Shown here piece after piece: positions 25,244 to 33,147 of a DNA stretch of 64,000 bases (its first letter is position 1; each line of letters starts with the position of its first letter). The stretch lies in assembly GCA_030533405.1 (NCBI GenBank), contig JAUNJF010000014.1, forward strand, positions 16,004 to 80,003. The letters are read 5' to 3'. Origin of the DNA: Eubacteriales bacterium (GTDB lineage: Bacteria; Bacillota; Clostridia; Lachnospirales; Lachnospiraceae). The notes under the pieces were generated by a model. That model did not search any database. It worked only from the letters and a program-made list of their open reading frames with translations, and was not told the origin of the DNA. Both the position numbers and the translations under genes were made by a program.

Positions 25244-26026
25244 TCACAAAATTCCATTCATCTCATCAATCATCTCGAGTGACTTTACAGTCATTTGTAC
25301 CCACGCAGGATGAAATCCACTTTTGATTGCATTTCTTGCCGATTTGATATTGGACCATGCACAACAATAAAATGGTACCTTTCCCCGATTCAAAATCTCC
25401 AATGCCAGTCGACTGGTAAGCGCTGACGCAATTCCTTGTTTTCTGTATTCTGGCAAAACATCAATTCCAATCTGCCACATGGTATCACAATCCGCCGAAC
25501 AGCCAGCAAGACCAATTAGCTTATCATTATCGTATGCGCCAACACCTAAAACATCTAATTGCTTCCGATCTTCACATAAGGCGTTACTCCATTCTGGCTT
25601 GTAAAGCTCTGCAAAATCCTCCTGCGTTAGCACACGAAGTTCGTATTCACATGGCAAAGCTTCTAGCACATTCATATCTGGCAAAAAATATTCTGCCATA
25701 AAACAAACCCCAAAACCATATGGTCGAAATGCTTCGTTAAGCACATGCATATTAGGCGTTTCAAAGCAATGCTCCATCGCATATTTGTCAATATAATGCT
25801 CAACAATTTCTCTATATTCCTCTGTAATTGTCGCAACAATGTTATTTCCGTAACTCGTCAAATCACATATATGGGGAAGCTTTAAATATCTTCTAGCCTC
25901 TGGATTCGCCTTAGATTCTACCACTACATTTTCCTTCTTCAGAAAATCTTCTACGTTGCAGTTTGAATCAATTGCAGATTGTTCCATGGCAATCTGTAGT
26001 ATTTTCTTATTTGTAATTGCATCCAT
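25244..26026 (-). CDS. GNAT-family N-acetyltransferase
   Basis: 260 residues from ATG 26026, which follows AGGTAAGAAA; an upstream ATG at 26077 lacks a good site. The C-terminal third is the GNAT fold: YDNDKLIGLAGCSADCDTMWQIGIDVLPEYRKQGIASALT carries the acetyl-CoA loop (RKQGIA). The N-terminal 130 residues (with GNNIVATITEEYREIVEHYI) are a family-specific extension. It lies 120 bp downstream of the radical SAM gene on the same strand, beyond a 12-bp hairpin. Substrate unknown. Confidence 0.85.
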   Translation of the reverse strand: MDAITNKKILQIAMEQSAIDSNCNVEDFLKKENVVVESKANPEARRYLKLPHICDLTSYGNNIVATITEEYREIVEHYIDKYAMEHCFETPNMHVLNEAFRPYGFGVCFMAEYFLPDMNVLEALPCEYELRVLTQEDFAELYKPEWSNALCEDRKQLDVLGVGAYDNDKLIGLAGCSADCDTMWQIGIDVLPEYRKQGIASALTSRLALEILNRGKVPFYCCAWSNIKSARNAIKSGFHPAWVQMTVKSLEMIDEMNGIL

Positions 26027-26090
26027 TTTCTTACCTGTTTTCCTTTTCTTTAATATCAGTGTTACATTCTGATCCATAAAACAATCAGGA

Positions 26091-26130
26091 GCAACGACCT
26101 TTATCCTGTTATTGCACGAAAGGTCGTTGC
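26091..26130 (-). terminator. Hairpin between radical SAM and GNAT genes
   Basis: Perfect 12-bp arms GCAACGACCTTT/AAAGGTCGTTGC. The following minus-strand bases (TCCTGATTGTTTT) are only weakly T-rich, so it may attenuate rather than fully end transcription into the acetyltransferase gene. Confidence 0.55.
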
Positions 26131-26146
26131 CCCCTTAATATTCATC

Positions 26147-26899
26147 TTATGGCTGGTACGCTTCTAAAATCTCCATTATATTTTTCTCGTACAAATTGCC
26201 ATTCAACACCTTGCCATCTGGCTCAAATGATAGTGCTCTGATATCCTTTGGATCATCTTCATAAGGATTCTCAAATGGAACCGACAAATCAAAAAACTCA
26301 CTCAAGTGTACTCTGGCATTTCCTTCCGGCCAAATCACGTTACCATTTGCAAGTTCAAATCCGTCATCCAAAAATAACTGCAAGAGTTCTCTTGTTTTCA
26401 CATTGTAAGGATTATTATCTTCCTCACTTACAAGCCATGCTGGATTAACTTCAACATTTATGCCTCTCTCTCGAATGCATTTTGCAAAATAAAATACCGG
26501 TTCAATTGGTATCGTTTCCTGATGAAATGCATCAACAGATAGCATGATATACATGACTCCACTGTCAGCCAACATAGTAGCTACCTCTTCAATCCGTTTT
26601 TTATCCTTACTGAAATATCCATTGGTAATCATATCTCTCTGCGGAATCTTTGCTTCTGCTCCAGCCCGAAATATCTTACAAACCTCCTCTGGATATAACA
26701 AAGGTTCACCACCAAATACCATAAGAGAATCTATTTTATACTGCTTGCAAATCTGCAAAATTGCCTGACCGGAAACTTGTCCGTCCAAATGCTCCGTGCA
26801 GGATTCATGACTACCTTCCGAACAATGCTTACATTTTCCAGTGCATGCCATAGTAACAATAAACTCTAATCGGTTCAAATTTCTCAAATACTCATTCAT
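26147..26899 (-). CDS. Radical SAM protein
   Basis: 250 residues. The [4Fe-4S]-SAM motif is CTGKCKHC in VTMACTGKCKHCSEGSHESC (CxxxCxxC, about residues 19-26), followed by MVFGGEPLLYPEE (SAM-binding GGEP), MITNGYF and MLSVDAFHQETIP. There is no SPASM or second-cluster Cys set at the C-terminus, so it is a minimal radical SAM core of the elongator/activase-like sort. The start follows AAAGGAATGTAGTTTATT. Short candidate frames lie upstream (26900-27112), but a peptide substrate is not demonstrated. Confidence 0.87.
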   Translation of the reverse strand: MNEYLRNLNRLEFIVTMACTGKCKHCSEGSHESCTEHLDGQVSGQAILQICKQYKIDSLMVFGGEPLLYPEEVCKIFRAGAEAKIPQRDMITNGYFSKDKKRIEEVATMLADSGVMYIMLSVDAFHQETIPIEPVFYFAKCIRERGINVEVNPAWLVSEEDNNPYNVKTRELLQLFLDDGFELANGNVIWPEGNARVHLSEFFDLSVPFENPYEDDPKDIRALSFEPDGKVLNGNLYEKNIMEILEAYQP

Positions 26900-27106
26900 A
26901 ATAAACTACATTCCTTTCAAAAATCAATTTGTGTGATATCATTTTGATGATGCAGCCCTGACAACATAACATTATAAATCAACCTCGATACAACCTGCTG
27001 TCAGTGTTAGAACTGCATCGAGTTTATAATTCGTTTTCTCACCATAAATATTATCTCCTTTATATGTATTATAACATGAATCATTCTGATTAGATAGTCC
27101 CCAGAC
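26900..27106 (-). other. Leader region of the radical SAM gene with short frames and a hairpin
   Basis: In minus direction there is a TATAAT (27076-27071) and, just after it, AAGGAGAT followed 7 nt later by a 12-codon frame MVRKRIINSMQF. A CTCGATGC/GTATCGAG inverted repeat follows. An overlapping 46-codon frame (27112-26972), ending KLDAVLTLTAGCIEVDL, lacks a ribosome site. No annotated gene fits this stretch. Confidence 0.4.
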
Positions 27107-27199
27107 AAACATAGAAAAGAGGACATCAAAGACGCCCTCTTACTAACCTTACTCTATTCATATTACTGATTGTTTGCAGCCTTCTCTGCTTTTTTCTTG
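27107..27199 (-). repeat. 3'-end/terminator module, copy 1
   Basis: About 93 bp repeated at 29324-29415 and 31158-31250. In minus direction it comprises codons for a Lys-rich tail (KKAEKAANNQ), stop, TAATATGAATAGAGTAAGGT, and a terminator stem GAGGGCGTC/GATGTCCTC with TTTTCT. At the third copy these are the last codons of an intact membrane-protein gene. Confidence 0.85.
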
Positions 27200-27276
27200 C
27201 TCTCTTTGTGTTCTTGTTTGTCTTCATAATATTTGTCCTCTTTTCTTTCTTTGTTAGCGATTTGTTTATCGCTCAT
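27163..27276 (-). pseudogene. 37-codon Lys-rich frame, probable remnant of a small membrane-protein gene
   Basis: From ATG 27276 the frame reads MSDKQIANKERKEDKYYEDK and ends KKKAEKAANNQ before the repeated terminator. The 5' side matches the control module of the gene at 20463-20729, while the 3' side matches the end of the membrane-protein gene at 31215-31526. The two conserved ends with no membrane segment between them suggest a deletion that fused a 5' module to a 3' module. The ribosome site is weak (AACAAAGAG). Expression as a small basic peptide is possible. Confidence 0.5.
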
Positions 27277-27363
27277 CTCTTTGTTGAACTTATATTATCA
27301 TTTACAAACAGGAGTATCCATTTATTTACCTTACACTTTCCTTACAAGGTTGTAAGATAAAAC
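27229..27363 (-). repeat. Shared 5' control module, copy 2
   Basis: Matches 20720-20849. It has the palindrome CTTACAACCTTGTAAG (27341-27356) where copy 1 has CTTACAACATTGTAAG, then TAAGGTAAATAAATGG and GTTCAACAAAGAGATG. The two central bases differ while the arms are kept. Confidence 0.65.
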
Positions 27364-27458
27364 ATATGCTACCTCATACCCATGCATCCCGAATCGACTT
27401 TACTGTTCTTGGGATACAAACGGGAAACCCCATCCTATACACGACTCCGCAAACAAAT

Positions 27459-28604
27459 CTATTTCTCATCAAATTGCAGATTAATGGTAAATGGTTCACC
27501 AACCGGTTTCTTTTTCACATCATCCATAGAACCACTTTCCTCTGGGTACTCCTTTGCAAAAGCAGTCACCATGAAACTTGTTACATTAGTCATATCTGCA
27601 GTACTATTAACACTATTATGATTATATTCTTCATCAAAATAGATTATTTCAAACACTAGATCATTTTCACGTTGTCTTTTCATATAAATCTCCATAGTAC
27701 GTCCCAAATTATCCGTTCCTGTCATCGTGACATCATAATTACAATTTCCCATCTCACTAGGGATAATCTTTCCATATATTTTTTGCACTATAGGACTTGA
27801 AGTATATCTCTCTAAGGCTATCTTCGAACCATCTTCGAATTCTAATGTCTGATTCAATTCACATTGTTTCGTTTCCGCCATTAATTCTTCACTGGATGCA
27901 ACAATGGATACTGCTCCAATCTTTTTCCGAGGAACAAATGGTGTTAAACTACTTTTGCAAAACAAAAAGTCAATGGTTTGATCTTTCGATAAATCTATAT
28001 TCTCTACGCTGATTTCTTCATATCTCAATTCCGTCACTTCTGTATCTGTGTAACCAATTACTTCTGAACTTCCACCCATTCCACCGGAAACGGTTTCTCC
28101 ATTTACCTGTACATCTATATCCACATCCTTATCTACAGGGATGCGAACCCGATTCAACTCCATATCCATTCCCTTTACATCGACCGGAGCTGTAACTGTG
28201 TACGTTAAATAAACACTATCCCAATCAATCGCTACATCTACAAACGTTATATTATAACCATGCTTGCTTATTGTCTTATTAACTACCGTAGTTGGTGTAT
28301 AGGATGAATTTCCAATTAATTCTTGCAGTGTATACTTCATACTATTGAACTGCGCAGATACTTCCCCTCGCACTGCCCACAACACCACAACACATACAAG
28401 TAATGATGCAACCATTGCATATTTCATACATGTTTTTCCCCAAGCTTCTCTCTTTATTCCGCGTGATTGATAAAACGCCTTTTCCCACTTTTTAAGTTCT
28501 TCTTTTGATACAGATTGTTTCTCATATCCAGACAAATCCTGCTCCATATCATTTAACAAATCGTATATGTTCTTTTCTGTATCAACATAATAATCTGTAC
28601 TCAT
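27459..28604 (-). CDS. DUF4179-type anti-sigma factor
   Basis: 381 residues. The cytoplasmic N-terminus (1-60, with IYDLLNDMEQDLSGYEKQSV) would bind the sigma factor. One TM helix follows (about 61-80, MKYAMVASLLVCVVVLWAV), then an extracytoplasmic beta-rich region of about 300 residues (TVVNKTISKHGYNITFVDVA) typical of DUF4179 proteins. The ATG overlaps the stop of the cognate sigma gene by 4 bp (ATGA), a standard sigma/anti-sigma arrangement. Paralogue of the gene at 29429-30454. Confidence 0.88.
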   Translation of the reverse strand: MSTDYYVDTEKNIYDLLNDMEQDLSGYEKQSVSKEELKKWEKAFYQSRGIKREAWGKTCMKYAMVASLLVCVVVLWAVRGEVSAQFNSMKYTLQELIGNSSYTPTTVVNKTISKHGYNITFVDVAIDWDSVYLTYTVTAPVDVKGMDMELNRVRIPVDKDVDIDVQVNGETVSGGMGGSSEVIGYTDTEVTELRYEEISVENIDLSKDQTIDFLFCKSSLTPFVPRKKIGAVSIVASSEELMAETKQCELNQTLEFEDGSKIALERYTSSPIVQKIYGKIIPSEMGNCNYDVTMTGTDNLGRTMEIYMKRQRENDLVFEIIYFDEEYNHNSVNSTADMTNVTSFMVTAFAKEYPEESGSMDDVKKKPVGEPFTINLQFDEK

Positions 28605-29149
28605 AACACATTTCCTCCATATTGTTTTCTAATCTTCTTTTTTGCCCTGGACAACCGATTGTATAAAACTGATTTTTCAACTTGCATTTGCTCTTGTATT
28701 TCGTCCATGGTTTCCTCTTCAACATACAAACGATAAAATAACTCTTTGTCCTGCTTTTTCAAACAAGAAAGAAGATGTTCCATTTCTTCCGATAAATGTT
28801 GCGTCAATTCCGTGCTAGATACATCTGGAATTTTTTCAATTTCCTCTTCGTTGTAATTAAGTTCAACCTGTGCTATTGCATACTTTCGAACGTAATCAAG
28901 TGCCTTTAATCTTGCAATTCCTGCAATCCAGTTTGCAAAACTATTCTTCTCTTCTTTATAATTGGAAATGTGAGTCCACACAGCATAAAAAACTTCATTT
29001 ACACAATCATCCTCATATTGAGACAGGCTATATAAATGCCGTCTCACAACAAACTGTACAAGACTACCATACTGCTCCATAACATATATAAGAGCGGCTT
29101 CATTTCCCCGTTTTAATTGTTTGAGATAATTTCTTTCAGTTATCTTCAC
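28601..29149 (-). CDS. ECF-type RNA polymerase sigma factor
   Basis: 182 residues with sigma2 (RGNEAALIYVMEQYGSLVQF, then DDCVNEVFYAVWTHISNY and FANWIAGIARLKALDYVRK) and sigma4 (QDKELFYRLYVEEETMDEIQEQM, with a C-terminal helix-turn-helix). The start is GTG 29149, 10 nt after AGGAGG. It is held by the membrane anti-sigma encoded next, with a 4-bp overlap. The 180-bp upstream region shares its outer part with the region upstream of the sigma gene at 30451. Confidence 0.92.
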   Translation of the reverse strand: MKITERNYLKQLKRGNEAALIYVMEQYGSLVQFVVRRHLYSLSQYEDDCVNEVFYAVWTHISNYKEEKNSFANWIAGIARLKALDYVRKYAIAQVELNYNEEEIEKIPDVSSTELTQHLSEEMEHLLSCLKKQDKELFYRLYVEEETMDEIQEQMQVEKSVLYNRLSRAKKKIRKQYGGNVL

Positions 29150-29275
29150 AAAACTGTATCCTCCTGCCTTATTACCATTTCTCTAAAGTCACAAATTATT
29201 TTGTAATTGTTTTCTACACTGTATATTCGTAATTAGTTTCTATAATCTATCACTTTTCTAAATTTTTATCAAAAA

Positions 29276-29415
29276 AGTTGTAACCTATTAGCCACAATGA
29301 ATCCTACCATATTTTTTCTGAATAAACATAGAAAAGAGGGCATCCGAAGACGCCCTCTTACTAACCTTACTCTATTCATATTACTAATTGTCTGCAACCT
29401 TCTCTACTTTTTTCT
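29276..29415 (-). repeat. 3'-end/terminator module, copy 2 (remnant gene end)
   Basis: About 140 bp matching 31115-31250. Minus direction: codons FVKKKVEKVADN, stop, the same post-stop block, the stem GAGGGCGTC-TTCG-GATGCCCTC plus TTTTCT, then a shared CCTATTAGCCACA block on the plus strand. There is no start codon or membrane segment, so it is the tail of a lost paralogue. It also terminates the anti-sigma gene at 29429. Confidence 0.85.
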
Positions 29416-29428
29416 TTACAAAAATAAC

Positions 29429-30454
29429 TTAGTTCGCCTCTGCCTTTTTATACTCTAAAGGAAATGTCACCTCCCAGTCACCATAGATTGGCCCGCTGTT
29501 ACAGGTAGTGAATTCTCCCCACATCTCATAGTTTTTTAGTTCTTCAACTGGTATATCAAATATATACTCCTCATAACTATTGATTCTTTCCGAATCCCAG
29601 AAGGAAATAGAAGAAGCGTATTCTACCACTTCACCTGCACTATTTTTCAGAACAAGTACACCGTGATTATCTGTATTCAAAATGTCATCATAACAAATTT
29701 GAACATGTAGCCTTCCATCTATTTCGCCATATCCTGTCATTATAACACCCATTGTAAGCTGTATTGCATTCTCTTTCTCTGGCTTAATCAGTTTTTCTAA
29801 ATCATTTTTATCCTCACCAGATAAGCCTCTGATATCTGGATTATCAGCAAATTCATCTACCGAAGGAAGATTTATCATATCTATTTGACTTATTACAATA
29901 TTGTCTTCTCGCTTTTGACTCAATAACTGATCTACCGAAAAAGTAATCTTATCACCTGAAACCAGCTTTTTCTCCCCCATCGCCTGTATAGCAATAGAAA
30001 AAAATGCCGTCCTTGTTTCTTCATTGTAATCAATTAGTGAACAACCTGAACTCGTATCACAAGGTGCATGAATTCCATAACTGTCGAAGAGATCGGTTGT
30101 CTCATCCAAGCGATTACCTTCTGTATCTCGCATGGATAACACCACTTCTGCCGTGTCACCTTCAATCTTAGCCGCCACTACATTCATTTCAATTCCATTA
30201 TACACACAGCTTTTGTTCACTGGCTTCAATCTCTGAGCAATATCTGGTGAAATTGAATAAAGCAGGTTATAGGTTGCTTCATTTCCTGTTGCAGCCAGTA
30301 CTGGCACTGAACAACAAATCAAGCAAAAACAGGCCGCCAGGGTTGCCACTTTCATCCATGTAAATGTATTTTTCTTACTTTTAAAATTATCTGCAATGTC
30401 TAAATACTGATCATCAATGTCTGTGATTATTTCATATATATTTTGTTTCGTCAT
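29429..30454 (-). CDS. DUF4179-type anti-sigma factor
   Basis: 341 residues. A short cytoplasmic anti-sigma region (1-35, IYEIITDIDDQYLDIADNFK), a TM helix (about 35-54, VATLAACFCLICCSVPVLAA), then the DUF4179 extracytoplasmic domain (YNLLYSISPDIAQRLKPV, then CVYNGIEMNVVAAKIEGDTA). It overlaps the sigma gene 30451-31017 by 4 bp. The extracytoplasmic part is shorter than, and divergent from, that of the paralogue at 27459, so the two probably sense different things. Confidence 0.88.
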   Translation of the reverse strand: MTKQNIYEIITDIDDQYLDIADNFKSKKNTFTWMKVATLAACFCLICCSVPVLAATGNEATYNLLYSISPDIAQRLKPVNKSCVYNGIEMNVVAAKIEGDTAEVVLSMRDTEGNRLDETTDLFDSYGIHAPCDTSSGCSLIDYNEETRTAFFSIAIQAMGEKKLVSGDKITFSVDQLLSQKREDNIVISQIDMINLPSVDEFADNPDIRGLSGEDKNDLEKLIKPEKENAIQLTMGVIMTGYGEIDGRLHVQICYDDILNTDNHGVLVLKNSAGEVVEYASSISFWDSERINSYEEYIFDIPVEELKNYEMWGEFTTCNSGPIYGDWEVTFPLEYKKAEAN

Positions 30455-31017
30455 AATTCAAATCCCCTTTCTATCAGATAGGCTCTCAATTTCTTCCGGA
30501 GACGATTCAGACTTACCGATACATGATTCTCGCTCATTCCGTATCGACTAGCTATTTCTGCTATATTATCAGAGTACCAATATCGTCTTACAAAAAGTGC
30601 ACATTTTTCTTTCGACAAAGTTCCAAGAAAAGAATTAATCGCCTCTAACAATTGCTTTTGATCTAAAATCTTCTCCGGATTATTATCTCCTGCAATACAT
30701 TCTTCTAATTCATCAAGAACCATTGCAATTTGTCCCTTTCCTCTCTTCTGCGCATTCATCTTCTTGTATAAATCAAAAGCTTGATTTCTTGTAATTCTTC
30801 CGATAAATGTTCTCAACACTTCTGGTCGATTTGGCGGAATGGAATTCCATATCTTCAAGTATGTATCGTTTACACATTCCTCCACATCTTCTTTATTGTT
30901 CAGAATATTATTTGCAATCGCAGTACAGTAATTATTGTACTTCTGTGATATAAACTCCAGTGCATTTTGCTCTCTGTCAAATAAGAGTTCAATAATATCA
31001 TCATCTTCTATGGCCAT
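30451..31017 (-). CDS. ECF-type RNA polymerase sigma factor
   Basis: 188 residues: sigma2 (EQNALEFISQKYNNYCTAIA, then VEECVNDTYLKIWNSIPP, with TFIGRITRNQAFDLYKK) and sigma4 (LGTLSKEKCALFVRRYWYSD, then IAEIASRYGMSENHVSVSLN). The start follows AAAGGAGGTTAATCAT. Coupled to the anti-sigma gene by a 4-bp overlap. This is the upstream one of two tandem sigma/anti-sigma modules. Confidence 0.92.
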   Translation of the reverse strand: MAIEDDDIIELLFDREQNALEFISQKYNNYCTAIANNILNNKEDVEECVNDTYLKIWNSIPPNRPEVLRTFIGRITRNQAFDLYKKMNAQKRGKGQIAMVLDELEECIAGDNNPEKILDQKQLLEAINSFLGTLSKEKCALFVRRYWYSDNIAEIASRYGMSENHVSVSLNRLRKKLRAYLIERGFEL

Positions 31018-31114
31018 ATGATTAACCTCCTTTCACCTATATAGACGAATTCTTCTTTTTAATCTTACACTCTATTTAAAAAAATACTATAAATACTATA
31101 ATTGAGCAAAAGTT

Positions 31115-31250
31115 TTACCTATTAGCCACAGTAAATTCTACCACATTTTTTCTAAACAAACATAGAAAAGAGGACATCCAAAGACGCCCTCTTACTAACC
31201 TTACTCTATTCATATTACTGATTGTCTGCAACCTTCTCTACTTTTTTCTT
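31115..31250 (-). repeat. 3'-end/terminator module, copy 3 (intact gene end)
   Basis: Same module as at 27107 and 29276. Here it includes the final codons KKKVEKVADNQ of the intact gene 31215-31526 and its terminator stem GAGGGCGTC/GATGTCCTC with TTTTCT, so this copy is the probable source form. Confidence 0.85.
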
Positions 31251-31526
31251 GTTCTTTGCAATGCCAGCAAATCCAATGGTAATCATTGCAAAGATTGGTG
31301 TGAACTGTGCCCATGGAATCATTGCTCCGTTTACGACGAATTCCTTTACATGATATGCAAATACTGTAAGTGTCATTCCTAATAAAAATAAAAGTACTTT
31401 CTCCAATTCTTTCATTGGATAACGTATGATTGGTGCATACCAAATTACAATATATAATGCAGCAAATGCAATTATAAATAACACGATTAATACTATTTTT
31501 CTTTTATTCATCTTACTATTTATCAT
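31215..31526 (-). CDS. Small three-TM membrane protein
   Basis: 103 residues (98 if the second Met is used). Hydrophobic helices at about 9-28, 41-58 and 72-88, a PWAQFTPIFAMITIGFAGIA segment and a Lys-rich tail KNKKKVEKVADNQ. Not recognised; small membrane proteins like this often accompany ABC or sigma loci in Clostridia. It starts 5 bp after the end of a Nudix remnant and has no strong ribosome site. Its 3' end is the source of the repeated module. Confidence 0.65.
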   Translation of the reverse strand: MINSKMNKRKIVLIVLFIIAFAALYIVIWYAPIIRYPMKELEKVLLFLLGMTLTVFAYHVKEFVVNGAMIPWAQFTPIFAMITIGFAGIAKNKKKVEKVADNQ

Positions 31527-31530
31527 TCAA

Positions 31531-31815
31531 CTAATATTCTGATATTTCAAGATTCGGAATCATTTCAAATACTCTAGTTGTACACAAATCCTCTTTTTCC
31601 TTAAGGACTTCACTTTTTGTAACCCACCTGTAAGCGATTGTTTCTCCTTCTTGCAAGGTTACAGATGTTTTATTGCATGATACAGTAGCCATATACACTA
31701 CATAGTGACAATGTGTTGTATCAACCGTCTTTCTTCCAACTTCATTTAACTTATCCGCAACAAGTCCTGTCTCCTCTAAAATATTACCACAGCAAATAGT
31801 GACATAGCAACCTGA
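31531..31815 (-). pseudogene. 5'-truncated Nudix hydrolase
   Basis: An open minus-strand frame without start reads GNILEETGLVADKLNEVGRK, then HYVVYMATVSCNKTSVTLQE and GETIAYRWVTKSEVL, ending at TAG 31533-31531. EETGL is the C-terminal half of the Nudix box and ETIAYRWVTKSEV matches the following Nudix strand/helix (E..EYRWVS.eEL). About 50 N-terminal residues, including the first half of the box, are gone. Confidence 0.7.
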
Positions 31816-31831
31816 TAATAAAAAATAAGAA

Positions 31832-31866
31832 AAAAGCCATCAACTCAGTAATGAAGTTGATAGCTT
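31832..31866 (-). terminator. Terminator of the XRE gene
   Basis: Stem AAGC-ATCAACT with AGTTGAT-GCTT, one mismatch, about 45 bp after the stop at 31912; TTTTTT-rich sequence follows in the minus direction. Confidence 0.75.
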
Positions 31867-31911
31867 TCCTGCATTTTCATTTACTCTTGTTTTATACAAC
31901 AAAAAAACAAT

Positions 31912-32937
31912 TTATAACTGGTATATTCTCTCCCTGAACTCTTTAGCAATTGACTCATATTCTTCCTCGGAATAAACATTGTTGTCCTTAATCTGTTTAA
32001 GATAATTCTCACAAATTTCATTTGCTTTTTCCTTATCTCCAGCCCTATCAAATACAATCATTTTATTGTGATTTATCTTTTTTACAATGAATTTTAACCG
32101 ATCTGATGTATATTCTGGACGTGTTGCATAGGCCTCTACTACACGTTCTGCCCATTCAATATTTTCAAGAGCTTCCTCCTTATTTCCGTTGTAAGCATAT
32201 GTTTCTACGATAGAATTCAGTTGCTTGGCCAATATATCGAATATCAATTTGTTGGTGGACATTAAACTGTCCTTCATCGCATCAAAACCTTGTTCAAAAA
32301 ATACCAACTCACCAAAAATGGATTCCTTGATTATGTTATTCTCCAAGCTAGGTAAGACATTAATATGTTCTCTGGCATTTGAAAAATCCTTCTTGTGAAT
32401 ATAAATCCAAGCAAGAGCGTAGTGTGCATTATCAATCAAACGCTGATTACTTGCGTAGCGTATAATATTTACACCCTTTTTAATTCCATCCTCTAGTATA
32501 GCTTCTGCTCTTTGAGGATTGTCTGAAAGCAAACCTTCCATATCAATGTAATAACTTAAGCCTGCAACCTCCTGAACATACATAAGGCATATTTCAAAAT
32601 TCATGGGATTCTTATTGGATTCTTCTGCAAGAAACTCTGTACATTTCAATGCACTTCCTTTGGTATCAGAAATATCCCACATTGCATCCAACTGCTCTTT
32701 TAACTTGGTTGCAAGATAATCATCCTGATTTGCCACATTATATCCAAGCAGCATATCTGTTGTAATATTCAAAGCCTGCGCAATTGGCACAATCATGGAT
32801 ACATCTGGAAGTCCTGCTTCTGATTCCCATCTACTGATTGCCTGAGGTGTAACACCTAGCATTCCTGCCAATTCTTCCTGTGTAAAGCCTTTGTTTTTTC
32901 TATAATTCTTGATATTCAATCCTAAATTGTTGTTCAT
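31912..32937 (-). CDS. XRE-family regulator with helical repeat domain
   Basis: 341 residues. N-terminal HTH_3 (1-65): LGLNIKNYRKNKGFTQEELA, GVTPQAISRWESEAGLPDVS, ending LNITTDMLLG. The remaining 270 residues are helical with TPR-like pairs (NAHYALAWIYIHKKDFSNAR, then IVETYAYNGNKEEALENIEWA, and GDKEKANEICENYLKQI). This layout is typical of peptide- or protein-responsive regulators in Clostridia. Start ATG 32937; the ribosome site (AAGGAGTACAG) is clear. Target unknown; the ABC operon lies upstream on the same strand. Confidence 0.88.
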   Translation of the reverse strand: MNNNLGLNIKNYRKNKGFTQEELAGMLGVTPQAISRWESEAGLPDVSMIVPIAQALNITTDMLLGYNVANQDDYLATKLKEQLDAMWDISDTKGSALKCTEFLAEESNKNPMNFEICLMYVQEVAGLSYYIDMEGLLSDNPQRAEAILEDGIKKGVNIIRYASNQRLIDNAHYALAWIYIHKKDFSNAREHINVLPSLENNIIKESIFGELVFFEQGFDAMKDSLMSTNKLIFDILAKQLNSIVETYAYNGNKEEALENIEWAERVVEAYATRPEYTSDRLKFIVKKINHNKMIVFDRAGDKEKANEICENYLKQIKDNNVYSEEEYESIAKEFRERIYQL

Positions 32938-33147
32938 AATCTGTACTCCTTATCTATTCAATTTTATTACATAAATAAACTGCAGATTTATTTTGTGATT
33001 TTATTATATCAAGATTTCTCATATATTCAATCAATGTACTATTGAATAAAAAACAAGCCCACATTGAGTAACTACTCTCATTTTATCTCTCATAGCACAA
33101 ACAGCTTTAGTAAATTCATTATGAACTTCATTAAATATCTAATACAA

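Noticed and set aside
26972-27112. 46-codon minus-strand frame ending TLTAGCIEVDL as a gene
   Set aside because: No ribosome site at its ATG, which lies in the repeated terminator module; the frame overlaps a promoter-like TATAAT. Kept only as a weak observation.
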